Source: Sipunculus nudus (lineage: Eukaryota; Annelida; Sipuncula; Golfingiida; Sipunculidae). Taken from it: 64,000 nt of DNA. Both the position numbers and the translations under genes were made by a program. This document shows positions 47,571-61,300 of this stretch, piece by piece (the first letter of the stretch is position 1; every line of letters starts with the position of its first letter). The stretch covers positions 106,219,142 through 106,283,141 of the forward strand of contig CM049306.1 in assembly GCA_026874595.1 (NCBI GenBank), written 5' to 3'. The notes under the pieces were generated by a model. The model did not search any database. It worked only from the letters and a program-made list of their open reading frames with translations, and was not told the DNA's origin.

Positions 47571-50500
47571 CAGCACCACACCAAGACATTGTGAGATGTC
47601 CAGGAGACAAAAAAAAAGAGATCGCTATAATCTATATTTTCTGAGTGAGGGTGCAGGGACATTAGAAGCTAGGAAATCTGAACCTTACAACAAAGCATAT
47701 ACATTCTAACCAGGAAAGCTAGGGTGTCAAAACGTTACATGATAAAAATATTCTTGGACTTTTCCTTCAATGACAAATATTATGTAGTGATATTTCTATA
47801 TCTGGGCGTCATGGTCCATATTGAACTAGTTTTCTTTTTATCTTCAGATGACTTTATTCCCTGAACAAATGTTGATCCGTATACGAATCATGTGACCTGA
47901 TGAGTAATGTGTAACATTTTTTTTTGGTGATCATTTGCTGTGGCTTGACAAATTGGTTGGAGCAAAGGGAATCCCTAAAATCTCATTTTCCTTGATGTTA
48001 AAATAAGCTGTCAGAACTTGGTAATCAAATATTACACATGCCAGGCAATTAATATAGAGGGTAAATGTCACGTAAACTAATGTTAACAAGTCAATTGCTG
48101 CAGTTCAGATTTTGCTCTGACATTGATGGTGTTGTGTCCAGAGTTTTAAGGTAACGAAGACTGGCTGCATGCCTTATCGACCAGTCTTGTAATCGGTCCG
48201 CGTGATCGATTTACTGTACGTGTACCATTTGCGTGCTGGAACAGTTCCTTCGGAAGGAAGCTGATAAATCAATATGTTTGTTATTTTATATAATCCACCG
48301 ACTGGAAGGCAGGGTCAGAACGTCAGTATTAACATACACAGGCAATATGTGTGACTGGAATTTCGGTTTTACAATGGAGCCAGCACTACAGTCCTTTACC
48401 TGTCTCTATAATAGTCAAAGCAGTAGGTCATATCAATATTAGTGCTGACTACTGGTCGGAAAAGGCGCCATTAAGCTATACTTGGTTTAACTTTTAAAGA
48501 TTCACACAAGACCTTAGAATCAGTAGGTGTTGCATGTCATTGACGTCCATCATTCTGCAAGAATATTTATTTTTGCAGATATTACATTAATATGATTTTT
48601 TAACTTTAGACATGCAAATGGAGATAAGTGGTTCTAGATAAGTTCATGCACTCCTCCTTTATCCTCCAGTTTTTTTTCTATTGAGACCTTTCCATTTGGA
48701 AACAAACCTCCCGAACAGGTCGACTGGAAATTTGAATAATATAGTATGTTTTGGGTTATGATAGACTTTTAAGATAAAGCTTCATCTAATCAAGTTGTAT
48801 TTAGAATGTTTTTGTGCTTACCTTAATATAAATTCAATTAAACTGACATTTTCGAGATTATAAGGGACAATAAGCCATATAAGGATAAAATATATGTAAT
48901 ATTCCGTTTCAGAAATTGCTAACATTTTGACAATACTTTAACTAATTGAGTCAGATGTATTTTTCTTATTGCCAATTGATTTTATTTCCTAAATTATGTT
49001 TGAAATACGAATGTTACTTCCCATTTATGAGACATTTTCAGTTCAATTAACAATAAAATACGGTAACAAAAAGATAGTAGATATTGTTGATATTTAGATA
49101 TTGCTTATGATACTTGAAAAAAGGACACATTTCCATTAACATTTTGCTGTATATCCGTGTTAGCCGCGTGAGATACACAGATTTGCCATTTGCACCAGTA
49201 AGTGATTGATTGTTCAGGCTGAAAAAGCAAGGCAGGAAAAAAGTATGTACGCTGATGAATCTTTAAATCTTCTAAAGAAAATCTTATCATTAAGACTGTG
49301 TGATCCCCTCTTCCTCACCGCCCCTAAACCTGTAGCCGCCGGGGCATTTCCTTAACGGGCAGTTAGTTATTAACAATCCTTTTCATTGCTATTGCAATTC
49401 ATTGGTCTGTTCCATGTACGATTTTATGCACATTGATGAAAAGAGTCTGAAGCATACATACCAGCTATGCGGGCGGCTTCCCAAGGCATCTAGTACTGTC
49501 CAGGCCTTTTCGTAAAAAGTTTAACATTATTTTTACTTATTTTGTACTGATAAAATTCAGTACTTATATTAGCCAAGGTAATATAAAAGCATAAAACAGC
49601 TACATATTTAGGAACTGTCGTTTGATCAATGCTTTAAAAAATATTTAAATGTGTTCTACTTTCATTAAGTAGGTAAAGAAGAAATTGGGGGTTTGTTTTC
49701 ACGATGCTTAATGTTCGCTAGCTCAAGGGCTCTTAGCCCAAGACACATTATCACAGTATAGTTCTCCGGGATTTCTCCGAAAGCGCCCCAAAACAACCAG
49801 TGACGAATTCTACGGTAAGATGCAGAAAACGTTCAGAGGCGAGCAGACACGGACACACCATTATGTTCTTGACAGTGATGTGTTACAGAGGATTACATCC
49901 GCACATGCAGCATTAGGAAGTTAAATAGACGGATCATCTTCCGACAGCTCACATAAACCATCGGGTGGCCGCCATTCTGTCTTTCATGTCTTTTAAGTAA
50001 TTTCACATAACCCGTTGTCTCAAATCGTGTAAGGGAGAGAACCATGAGCCGTGGAACATTTTGTGATAAAGAGTTTACATATCATGCAGCGTATGCCTGC
50101 TTCTGTCTGCCAAAGGCAATAACATGTCAGTTTTGCTGTTTGCCAATCGTTTATTTACAATAAAATATGTTTACACCATGTTTTTGCCTGCAACTGAAGA
50201 CGAAAACAGTCTGTATCTTTGGTCAACAAAGAACAGATCTACACACGATGGCTTGGTGTATCGCGCGAATCAGTTTCTATCATAAATGTTTGTTTCTCTT
50301 CGGGGATTTTACTTAGATAAATTTGCTGTACCGGATGTCATGCAGAATATCTGCTCTTTACATGTAAAACCCCAAAATAAACAATAAAAAGTTGAGGTTT
50401 GTTGGCTATCGTGACACTTGGCCCAGACCACCAGTGCGCTCGTGGCTAACGGGACTGCATGTTTGAGATAAGACCGGATCATTTTTATTGGTAATCAGGG

Positions 50501-53500
50501 AATGGATTCAATACCCGGTTTATCCAAGCATTCACGAGCTCTTTCATCCGTACATATACTTTTTACATTCACATCGTCTCTGGTCGATGAGGCTCTCGTC
50601 AATTTCTGGTTGTTATTATACACTTTAGACCTTGTTGTAGATCACACTCTCTCATGTAAAATACTTTTGGGACAAATTAGCGCGATATACCGTAGCACTG
50701 AGTTGTGGGGCCACACATGTGAGATTTCACAGATTCATTTCTATAAAGACAAGGAATCGCTAATTAAAATCTAAAACATTCTTGTTGAAGATAACCATAA
50801 GGGAATGATGGTAGGAAGAACTCTGGAATTCAAGGGTTTTTAATGTACAAAAGTGATGACTGAATACGCGAACCTCAAGTAAAATTGATATTTTCTCATT
50901 CATCTCCTGGACTCTGACGGGATTCAGTCAGAAACCTTCGCCAACCATCTGACGGATAGTTCTGTCTATAGCATATAAGTATTTTAAAAGTATAATCTAT
51001 TGCTGGCTTTAAAATCTCAACAGTTTTAACGAAGCCCAGTTTTCTAGGGGAACTATTTGTATTCGTATGGGTTAAATTAGTGACCATAAATTGTTCTCCT
51101 GGAAATTATAGAAACCTAAAGACGCTGAGCTCCACCTGAATGACCTTTATCAACTTATTTTTTAATTCGAGTATAAATTAATTTGAAATTTAAATGACTT
51201 TTACGGTATTTTACTATTTTGTTTAAGCAAAACACAAAATATATCCTCGTTTAAAAAGACGTTTGATCTTCATATTCAAACCAATTCTGTATGCTGATAA
51301 AAAAATTTTATATCATATTATGGGATAATTATAAATTAAAAAAAAGAATCTATAGGAAGAACTTAGAATTCATGCTTTCATCACAGAATATATTATCAAA
51401 ATCCATTAAATTTTGTTTGTAGTTTCCTGCCTGTCCATAAAACTCATACCTACGGATAATTGGGCGTTGTACCATGCTTCCCCGTAGGAATTAATGCATC
51501 ATTCCATTGACAGTACTTCGTTTAGACCAATGGGATAAATTCGCCAGCAAAGCCACTCAAAAAGAATTCCAGTGCCAGTCAGTTTCCATCGAAAGTATAC
51601 AAACATGTTGTGTTCGACCGATTTACTCCTAATACTGCATCAATATCGCCCATATTCTCGTGAAGGCCCTGATAGGAACAGAAGCGGCGGAGCGTATTTA
51701 ATAGAAGCGACCAACTTAATCTTTAGTAGCATTGATTGGATCAAGTGCATTGGTGGTCGTTGGGTCGTAGATACTGAGGGTTATACAGTGGACGACCCTT
51801 ATCCATATAAACATCGTCGTATGCGACTTAATAACACGGCCTGTCATCGTAACCAAAGGACTCCATTTATGAGCTAACGACGTGGCCTCCCTTGGTCACA
51901 AACGATCCAATTATACACATAACGTGATTATGGGCTCCTGTCCGCGGGGGTGGTTGGTTCAGTGTCAGCGTACAAAATATGAGTCCGTAAATTTTTGCTC
52001 AAAGACTAAAGAAATCAATAAAAAGGTAGTGATATGAAGCACATGAACAGAAGAAAATGAGAAAATATCATATGTGCGCTAAGGTCGCGGAAAGAGCGTG
52101 GAGATTGGGCATTTATTATATATTTACAAATATTTCTTAATAATATTTTCATTTTACAATTTTGGAGGCTTTTTGGATTACCATAATTCGTTCTAAGGAT
52201 TTTTTTTTCATAAGCAATGGAGCAATATTTTTTATTCCAGCCGAGTTCAAGGTTCAATTAGGACCAAGGTTCAATTAGGACCCTGGTAGTACTCTAGATC
52301 CGGTGATCCAAAATATTGGCGGACGTTTACATGCAGTCTCTGAGTGCTTTCCAGTTTAGGTATTGCACAAGCCTCTATTTAGAAGGAATATCTTGTCTCA
52401 CATGAAATTACATCAGACATAATTATAATACGTCTACCGGCTCGCGACGACCCAGAGGAATCTCGAATACAAATGCCTGTTATCAAATCATTACAGAATA
52501 CGTAGTCCCTCAAATGTTATTTTCTTTGACTTCCTTTAATATTTTGAGTTACTTGCCTTCTGCTATATTTTTATCCTCAGACAGTAATATTGTTTTAAAT
52601 ATGTAAATAAGCCAAGAAATTATTGGTGATATGAATATGTTCTTATTCTAACTAACAGTTATCATATATATCCAAATACTACATGTACACTTTATCTCGC
52701 AACAGCTTCTTTACACCAAGTGATCAGTTAGCCCAGTATTAAGACCATACTCCCGCAAGGGACAAACCATTTCACCGGATTAAAAGAAGTGGCCAATGTC
52801 CCCACCCTCTTGTACACGGGTCTGTGAACTCGCTGGACTGTTACGGCTAACCTTCTCCGTGAAGCTAAATATGCTTGAAACAAATAGTTAAGCTGACTTT
52901 GATCAGGAGAGATAGATATGGATTGACACTAAATAGAGGCAGTTAACTTATGTTATGGCTCAATGTATTTTATCGGCCATGATAGTTAACATTAATGAAG
53001 CCACACCGGGCAAAAATGCGAGTTTCTATCGATTCTCTAATGATTGCAGGAAAACGGCTAACGGTGCAGTATTTAGAACGCCAATGCCCCAGGGATGATA
53101 ATGGTCTGATGTGAGAATGGTATAATTACGACACTTCAGTAAAACATGAAACAGAAGCCTTTGGGCTTCGAGCACCGCGTCCTTGCACGCCCTTTGAAGA
53201 CCGCTCATCAACTTTCCAGGTTACAGTTATTAAACCCTCGTGGACGTCTACCGTGTTGCATTCCGTCATTTTGGGATGTTTCTGTCCGCTCAAATTGAGG
53301 TGTGTCGCGTACGTTTGTCCTGCAGGTACATCCTTCCTAGGTACACCTCATCCCGTCACAGAGTGAGTTTCAGTACGTTAACTTCAGATCTGGCGTGTTG
53401 TCCCTTTGGCTAACATAGACTGCGCAGATGTCAGCGTGCCAGAACCTGTAATATCAAACATCGTAAAGAAAATCCTGAGAAGAAAACGAATATTTTCGTC

Positions 53501-53866
53501 GTTTTTATGCTTGACGATGTCTCAGCACTGTAGATTTTCGACCAGCATTTTAATATGTTCGTATGTTTTTCAACAAAACACATCATGTGTGAAAAAGAAT
53601 TCTTTGTAGGTCATATTTGTAGATCTCCCTGCATTACTGTTCAATTTGTAACCACATGTTACATGATTGGACAGCCAGGCCTTGAAAAGGACATGCCATT
53701 GTAAAAAAAATGAAACATATCGTGTGTGCACTGGATGCCGTAATTAACTGATTTATTGCACATTCCCCTTACCTCCTCCTTGAACTGGCATGTCTGCGTG
53801 GATAATGTCTTAATCTAACATGAATGGCTTAACTGCCAGACCAAGGACACGATGATAGTCGATAAG
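47571..53866. other. Non-coding stretch
   Basis: About 6.3 kb without a supported exon. A perfect 17 bp tandem duplication (AAGGTTCAATTAGGACC, 52249-52282) is the only small repeat noted. Frames of 60-101 codons have no recognisable domain. The stretch may belong to the GPCR intron if the gene continues to the right. Confidence 0.45.
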
Positions 53867-53970
53867 TGGAAATGGTGCTTTTGCAATGGTTTGTACATTC
53901 AAATAATACCTTTGGAAGTGGAAATGGTGCTTTTGCAATGGTTTGTACATTCAAATAATACCTTTGGAAG
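53867..53970 (+). repeat. Exact 52 bp tandem duplication
   Basis: 53867-53918 and 53919-53970 are identical base for base, starting TGGAAATGGTGCTTTTGC and ending CCTTTGGAAG. Perfect identity suggests a very recent duplication, or an assembly artefact. Confidence 0.95.
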
Positions 53971-54149
53971 CAAATGATCATTCAGAGTGTAACATTAATT
54001 AACTTCCGTTATATTTTGATTAAATTTTACAGACGTATAAACTGTGATTGCAGTTTAGTGCTTAGCATACATGGAAGTATGCCATGCCGGCTAAATTTAA
54101 ATGCCCTGCATAATCGTATATTCACAGTTATGAAAACTGGTGGAGGTAG

Positions 54150-54866
54150 TTCCTATTGTTACAGGTGCTCTTTTTATTGTGTGACACGGGCGTAGATCCT
54201 GTTGTGGCACTCGTATCTGGCCGTGTGTTGCATTTTATGTTTAATCCGTACTGGTTGGATTCTCGTTGTCATGTGAGCCTTGGGCTTTCACGCCTGGTCA
54301 TGGGTCACATGATGAGCCTGGTGTGTAGAGACACACGGCTATGTCTTTCTAGAGAATTACTGAAACGCGTGTTGTGCGGGACCTTATAGACTGTTCGAGA
54401 AGTGGAAAATTCCCGGCTTGGGCTGTGAAGGTATATAAAGGGGCTGTTTTTTAGAAACAGGGGACAGAGAGAGCAGAGATTTTCCAGCGGACGCAGAAGC
54501 GTGTGTCAGATTCTAGGACCTTATCCGACGAATGCGGCAATTATACATTTTCAAAGACTTTCTCCTGGATTTTACGCATTTGGACTTCAGTTTACTTTCT
54601 GGGTTGTTGCAAGAACTTTCCACTGGACTGTCATTCTCCGAGAGTTTACATTTAAAGGACTTATCGTTGTGATGGTGTTGGTAACCAGGTACTGTACCAT
54701 TATCTTTCTATGTGATTGTATTGACTTGTTGCTATACCGCTGTTTTACCGTATAATTGTATTGATTTAGTGCATTGTATTGTTAGGATTGTTTTAAGAAT
54801 AAATTAAAGTTATTTGTTAACAAAAAAGCTCTTCTTTATTCATTCCCCTAGACATTTCCCGCTGCC
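54150..54866 (+). mobile_element. LTR-like unit (possible solo LTR) with TATA box and poly(A) signal
   Basis: The segment has a compact pol II layout: TATATAAAGGGG at about 54432, a GC-moderate stretch after it, and AATAAATTAAAG at about 54798 followed by a T-rich region. TGTTACAGG (54157) and TGTGACACGG (54180) are possible 5' ends, and GTGTTACA (54869-54876) a possible 3' end. No matching target duplication or primer-binding site was found, and the proposed 3' end coincides with the adjoining MITE, so the LTR boundaries are unproven. The alternative is a small host transcription unit. Confidence 0.35.
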
Positions 54867-54960
54867 TAGTGTTACAGAACCTGATTTTTTTTTATCTCCG
54901 TTACAGAATTTTTGCTCATCACGCATACGTGATCTTTTTATATTAGGTTCCGTAACACTA
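54867..54960. mobile_element. 90 bp TA-flanked MITE
   Basis: The ends GTGTTACAGAACCT (54869) and AGGTTCCGTAACAC (to 54958) are inverted with one mismatch over 14 bp and flanked on both sides by TA. A central hairpin, ATCACG-CATA-CGTGAT, marks the axis. TA target duplication and tiny size fit a Tc1/mariner-type MITE. Confidence 0.65.
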
Positions 54961-55763
54961 TGTATTTAACATTTGTTAGTGCTGATTTGTTCTGTGAGTA
55001 CCAGCCCCAATTTCAAATGATATATCCGGTACCTGAATTAAAATTCCTTACATATACCTACCAAACTGCATAATTTACTCCATGTTGCTGTCGTTCCGGC
55101 AGTGATTAAAGACCTCTAATTCTGTGCTGAGAGGGCTTTGAAGCATCGGGCATTAACCATCTTCTACTGATTAATAATATAACCACGTATATTTCTGTAA
55201 TATTTTATTGCATGTTGTCAGTGTAACTAACCACCCAGAAAAGGAAAGCAGGCAGCGAGACAGCAGGACGGGCGCCTGTCTATCAGGCCTTTATTTGACC
55301 GGAAGGCTGTCTTCTGCCGTATACACGGGAACCTTACATGTCTTGGCAGTAATGTCTCTGTAAAACATTATCACAATCTACTGATAATCACTTACAACTA
55401 CATTTATTTCATCTCTTATTTCTGATATACAAGATTCTCATCATCATCTTATATTTATATTAAGTATACTTTCACGTTATATATGCATTCAATGTGATAT
55501 AAATGCCAGAGTTCAAGTTAAGATAAGTATTTAGAATAATTAAGTAATTATAATGTAGTTTTGTAAGAGACGTATTTATTTAGACTATTAAGGTATTCGA
55601 TTTTATGGTTCATGTGAATGTTATGATATACGGTACAGATCTGATAGCCATATTCGTAGAGGCATTAATATTTTAAGCTCCTTTAATAATCGCATCAGAA
55701 TATATCTTTTGTATGTACACTGTCAGGGTAATTGAATTGGTTAATCATTCTGAATGACCTGGA
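54961..55763. other. AT-rich non-coding spacer
   Basis: No open frame or recurring motif worth naming. Confidence 0.5.
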
Positions 55764-56436
55764 TACTTCTGGAGCACAGGCACTCGTTTCCAGCACTACA
55801 ATGGCCTAGAAACGGTAATCATGTTGAGTATGGGCGATATACCCATTATAAGAGAACAGTGCGGAAGTTGACGTCACCCCGGGCTGAATGGATTTCCCCC
55901 TGAGCTGGCGTCTGTGATTGGATGCATGGTATCAGTCGTTTTCCACATCTCTTTTAGGCGCACAATTCAAACAACTGTCAAATGGTCAATGAAGTTGAAA
56001 ATCAGTGGGCATTGCATGCAAACACAACCAGGACCATTATGTCACTTGTTTTGTATACATTAACGTCTGTTCTATAATCATAACATACATTAAGCCCGGG
56101 ATGACGTCAACTTCCGCAACTAGTAAATGTATACATGACAAATGACGGTGTCGCAGCTGAAATAAACGTGCTGGAATTCGCGGTTAGTGTGGGGAACTTT
56201 TATATTTGGAAGTTTAATCTTGTAAATAAAGATGTTTTCAACAAAAAGGCGCGCGATCATGCTTGTAAAGCGGATAATTCTCCTGAATTCGGACTTGTGA
56301 AAAAAAGTTGTCTTTACCGCGTAGCGGTGGAGTTCATTACCTTGTTCTCTTATAATGGGTATCGCCCATACTCAACATGATTACCGTTTCTAGGCCATTG
56401 TAGTGCTGGAAACGAGTGCCTGTGTTCTGGAGGTAC
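55764..56436. mobile_element. Foldback element with ~120 bp arms, right arm split by 224 bp
   Basis: The left arm (55764-55885) is the inverse complement of two right-hand segments. 55860-55885 pairs with 56093-56118 (AGCCCGGGATGACGTCAACT and on), and about 55764-55857 pairs with 56343-56436 (ATTACCGTTTCTAGGCCATT and neighbours). Identity is very high in both. The right arm has 224 bp (56119-56342) with no counterpart on the left, either an insertion there or a deletion on the left. An 81-codon frame (56135-56380) spans the extra segment with no recognised domain. The central spacer is about 207 bp. No transposase is present, so this is a non-autonomous palindromic element. Confidence 0.85.
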
Positions 56437-57210
56437 TACACATGTTACCGTTTGACTCTTCCTACCTGGAAGCGTCGGATATCATTGTTGTTCACATGTA
56501 GACATAGTTCGAGAAAGGTCCAGAAGGTTCCAGGGCGCTAGAGCTAATCAGAGGCCGTGTACTACCTCATGGTCCAACATTAAAGAAGGTCAGGGTTTTG
56601 CACAATTATTAGAGTCGGTCATCGGATGGTCAGAGGGTCCTTCGCTCTAGTGGATCAGCAGTGAGGGTCAAAGCACTTTAGTCCGAGCAAACATTATCTG
56701 TTGACCTATAAACCTTTTTTCTGCTTAATTTTTTACTTTATTTTTTACTTTTTCATTCGTTTAATTTTTACGACACCGACTTCACGTATTGTACTTCTTA
56801 GTCTTTCGGGACTGTCATTTCTCGTAGCTTTTCCTGCTTTCCTTAGGATCATACAACTAAAGGACCATGCAAGGTCACGGTATTAACGCGAATACCAGAC
56901 AATTTAGCATAAAACTAGCTCAACAACTGTGCCAATATGACAGTTGTGAACGATTTTAAATTTATATTTCATACATATTTTCTATTCTTTATTCTTCTTC
57001 ATACATTTGAAAATCGTGTTTTTTATTTAATTTCGTTTTAGTTGTAATTTTAATTTTAAAACACTCTTGGCTTTAGCAGGTGTAAGGTACATGTCATACA
57101 TCGGTCAGTCAGTTGGTTTTTCTTGGAATAAGCCAGGTACAGCCTCGGCTTTTTGTACAATCGTCTTCATGCCTCACCATGTGTGTCATGTCCTCCCCAT
57201 CAAACCCAAA
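56437..57210. other. Non-coding spacer
   Basis: T-rich in part, with no supported feature. A 61-codon hydrophobic frame at 56701-56886 reflects T-richness. Confidence 0.45.
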
Positions 57211-57319
57211 ATGGCGGAGGAGGGATCTGACAAAGAGGCAGGAAGTGACCACGTGACTCAATACATCACCTGTCCCGGGAGCAAATACGTCTATATTGAT
57301 TCATGGCTATGGCCTGCAG
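57211..57319 (+). CDS. Possible short first coding exon (MAEEGSDKEAG...)
   Basis: AAAATGGCGGAGG at 57208 is a strong animal start context. The frame reads MAEEGSDKEAGSDHVTQ and ends YIDSWLWPA before CAG|GTGGGC, a plausible splice donor at 57320. An acidic, soluble start followed by an aromatic stretch is typical of a real N-terminus, but no family is recognised. No partner exon was found downstream. The enclosing frame runs on to a stop at 57361-57363. It may equally be chance. Confidence 0.25.
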
Positions 57320-57615
57320 GTGGGCGCTCTGTTTGCTCGTACCTGCCTATACCTACTGTATAATTGTACTGATATGGTAGAACTCCCACCCACCCCCAGG
57401 ATTGTATTGATAATGAGTTTCTTTTGAACTAAAACGATCTTTTGGGATAAACGGTCAGGGTCTTTTGTCGAGGTCGTCGGACAGCTGGTGCCATGTTATT
57501 CGTGCTATACTTTGTTAAATACCTAAAGAAAGACAGGGATCTTCAGTTATTGGATTTAGCATAAAATTTATCGTAATACGAAGCCTGCATGCCCTTCTCC
57601 TAGCAGAGCCATTCG

Positions 57616-57618
<3 letters not shown>
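57320..57618. other. Non-coding spacer
   Basis: No feature beyond a C-rich CCCACCCACCCCC run near 57388. Confidence 0.45.

Positions 57619-57675
<57 letters not shown>
57619..57675. repeat. (AT)n microsatellite
   Basis: About 28 uninterrupted AT units. Confidence 0.97.
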
Positions 57676-57678
<3 letters not shown>

Positions 57679-58283
57679 TTAAAGGGTTTTGTTCCCACAG
57701 TGACCTCGCCGATATGAGAATAAATTATTTTTTAATTTACACATCATTTTGAGTGATTTTTGCATGTTTTTATGATTTTTGTGGAGGTAACCAACGAAAA
57801 CAGTCGAACTGCCTTAAGGCCGTGTCACACAGCCGTTGACGCATAAATTGTGCATAATGTACGCATAAAATTGAAAAATCTGGATTTATACGCGGACATA
57901 CGTAGAAAAGATTAGAAAAGTTATATATATCTATAGTATATAAATATATAGTATACTTCCCACAGAGGATGCGTTCAGATTTCGTGTACTCAGGGCTTTT
58001 TACCAAATATATATTCATAGCAATTTACTAAATTGCACATCGAAGTCACCAAGATCTGCCACCCCAAACAGAGTTTGGCCAGACCATAGATTAAGGAAAA
58101 CATGTACCAGTAATGATGTCCAAACCAGCAAAGCCAGACATAATCAAAACGGTGTCCTGTAAATGTCGAACATCAAAATGATTAAAAGGATGTTACTGCA
58201 TTCGTGATACAGAAACTGTACACTAAACAATTATTTTATATTTCTCATTCAACATAAATCTTTTCTTGCTCTCCTCATTCATG

Positions 58284-58286
<3 letters not shown>
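57676..58286. other. AT-rich non-coding spacer
   Basis: No supported feature between the two AT tracts. Confidence 0.5.
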
Positions 58287-58370
<84 letters not shown>

Positions 58371-58371
58371 T
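58287..58371. repeat. (AT)n microsatellite with one phase slip
   Basis: About 40 AT units interrupted once by TTA at about 58328 and once by ACAT near the end. Confidence 0.97.
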
Positions 58372-61300
58372 TACTGCATGTAAAAAAAGAAAGTGCAAGA
58401 ACAAATTGAAGTAGGTTGCATCACGTACAAGCCTTAGCAAGCACTATATGGCGATTTCAAGAATTGATGATTTTTGTCTCAAACTGATCTTTTAAAGTTA
58501 ATCCATGTAATCACTGTTTCGAAAATGTTTTTTGTGCGAATTTTAATTCAAGGCAGTCCAATTATACTGAAATGGGTCTGACTGAAATTTTCTATTTCAG
58601 TTTTGTGGTCTGCTGTTATATATAAAATGACCAGGAATAAATGTAAAATGGTTGATATATTTATCATTTTTAAAATTTACTTTTGAAATATTATTTTTCT
58701 ACTAAATGGTTGTCATCATTTTTTTTCAAAGGATAAACAAGATTCAAGATCAATATGTGTAGTCAATTCAAGGTAAATTCGTGCTACCCATATTAGAAAT
58801 TCATTTAATAAGAAATGGTAAAAATGAATATGCCTTTAACCCAAAGTGGACCACCCAACGCGAAATTTTACAACTCTGGGTAAATATTAAAAGAGAGGGT
58901 CGCCTTGATTTTATTCAAACTACATTTTTTATGATTAAATGCAAAATAATGAAAAGCTGAAAGTAAAATTTGAAGAAGTTTTAGCCAAACTCAATTGACA
59001 ATAACTTAAAAACGTACAATTATACAAAAACACAAGCCCAAACAATTATGTCGCCCAACAGGTGGGCATAAACTGATAATATAAATCCAAACCCCCTGAC
59101 AGGGGAACAAAAAAGACGATGACGTGCAGAACGGAAGAATAATGATAAAGGAAACTTAAAAGATATTTCGAAAAATTACAGAGATACTCTTAAGAATTAT
59201 GGATATTGTTAAAGATATGATCCGACTGACATTTATTTTTGCACGTTGTAAAAGATATGGATAAAAGTGTTGATGAGATGTTATATCTATCACTCAATCC
59301 AAACCAGCGTTTTGTCTGGCACAAATTGTTATTTTTTTTATTTTTTGTTATTAAATGAGTGTTTGTTTTCAAACCGCGATAACAAAGAAACAAAAATCCA
59401 GGTTAAGCCTGAGACCTCCTGCCAAAGATGAATCTATCCAAGATCAAGATATTAAATTTGATGATACAATATCATTCTGAAAGCAGAGTTGTAAAAAATT
59501 CTTTGTAACATTTTATGAAGGGAATACTTGTTTTAAATGCGGCCTTTTATTTCTTATATAGAAGGCAATGTAAAGTTTTTATTAAACAACCCTGGGCACA
59601 AAGAAAGGCGTGACTTCCAACGTCTTTCAAATCATGTTTCTATACCTTGTACCCATCAAATATAAATTCCTGTGACCTGTGATCTTTCAAGAAGAGACAA
59701 TAAAGATCTGATATTATGTTTGACGAGAACATTCGTTGTCTGGTAGTTATGATTTGTGCCCTGCTATTAACTGTTATCAGTATTATTCATACACTTATAA
59801 ATGATACCACACTTTATTCATGTGAATCGCTCATGCGACCGAGGAGATTATGTTTTCAGCTCTGTATGAGTATTGCTTGCTAGAATATTGGAATCGGCCT
59901 ATGGTTCAGTTGACTCAAATTCGTATGTACGTTTATACCTTTTTTTTTAGTCTGTTTGCTTATCTATATACATTCTACAGATCACACTTTTGATATTAAT
60001 CAAATGTAAATATCAGTTAACCCTCGGAGTCGATAATTTTCAAGCAGGTTCATCTGGGATGTATATCACTGAAAACTCGCACGGGTTAGCGCTGGGCTTC
60101 TGTTCCTCTACCAAGTAGCTGCATCATCAAGACCATGCATAAAACAGACTAAACTGATTTTGACGAATCTTTGTCAGTTTAGTGCCGGGCATGAAATATT
60201 AAAAAATAATCATTGAATATTGGTGCAAAAAGCGCAGTACGGATCCAGTGGGTTGTTTTGCATTGGTAGAGTGATTCTGATTTGTTGATTAGTAATTTTT
60301 ATGCTTACAAATGTAAGAGGTTTCATATGAGTATATTTTAAAGTAAAGTTCTACGGTGTCTGCTGTTTCTTATTTTAGCGATCATCTATGAACACCTATG
60401 TAGGGGTACAAAAGGCATTGCTACGTATCTGTCTTACACCTTAGCAACTAATTCATGTTACTAAAAGACAGAGGAATAATGATTTAAAATGTTAATGCTT
60501 TAACAAGGCCTTTTTGTAAAAGCACACAGAAACTGTGTTCATTTATATGAGATTGCCTGAAAGGAATTAGGTTATATTTTGGTTCTTGTAAGCCATAAGT
60601 TTCTCATATATGAATGAGGGATTTTTTAAAATAATGTTTGTGTTTCTTATTATGCTTGTGCATAAAATACCTTCATTTTAAAATATAACGTGCTGTTTTA
60701 GTCCATTAAGGAACTGAGAGAGCCAAAATGGGCTAATTACCCAAAAATGTATACAGCACACAAAAATGCTCCTTGCAATGTTGTGCAAGAGTGTCCTAAT
60801 TGCCAACATTGGTTTTCTGATTCCCAAGATGTCTACCTCTACGAAAAATAAAGTGAAAATTTTATATCAGACCATGCAATTTTTTTTTCAAAATGACTTG
60901 CTTTGATCCCCTTACTAAGGGAAAATAGTCAGGATTTTGTTAATATTTTTGTTATCCATATACATAACATCAGTTAAAGATTATGACTACTTTTGGTATC
61001 GGATTATGATTTTAAATATATAGAATTAGTTAGATCGTAGTTTGTTTGGGACCAAACTTCAATCTTTCTCTAAACATGACTTGTATTCCTACTACATGAG
61101 CAACACAAGTTGAAAGAAAAATGAGATAGAAAAGGGCATTTTTGGGGAGACGTAGCTTAATACGAAAGGACTGACCTTCCGAGCGGAAGATAAGGAATTG
61201 AGAGTATTTGTTTTGCCAAATAATTTAACTGGATTTTACTTACCCACCATTAAGGGTAATTTTAAAAATAGAAAATAAAACACTTGTCGTTTGTCCATCA

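Noticed and set aside
54157-54876. A firm solo-LTR call
   Set aside because: No target-site duplication or primer-binding site was found, and the candidate 3' end belongs to the adjoining MITE. It is kept only as a tentative feature.
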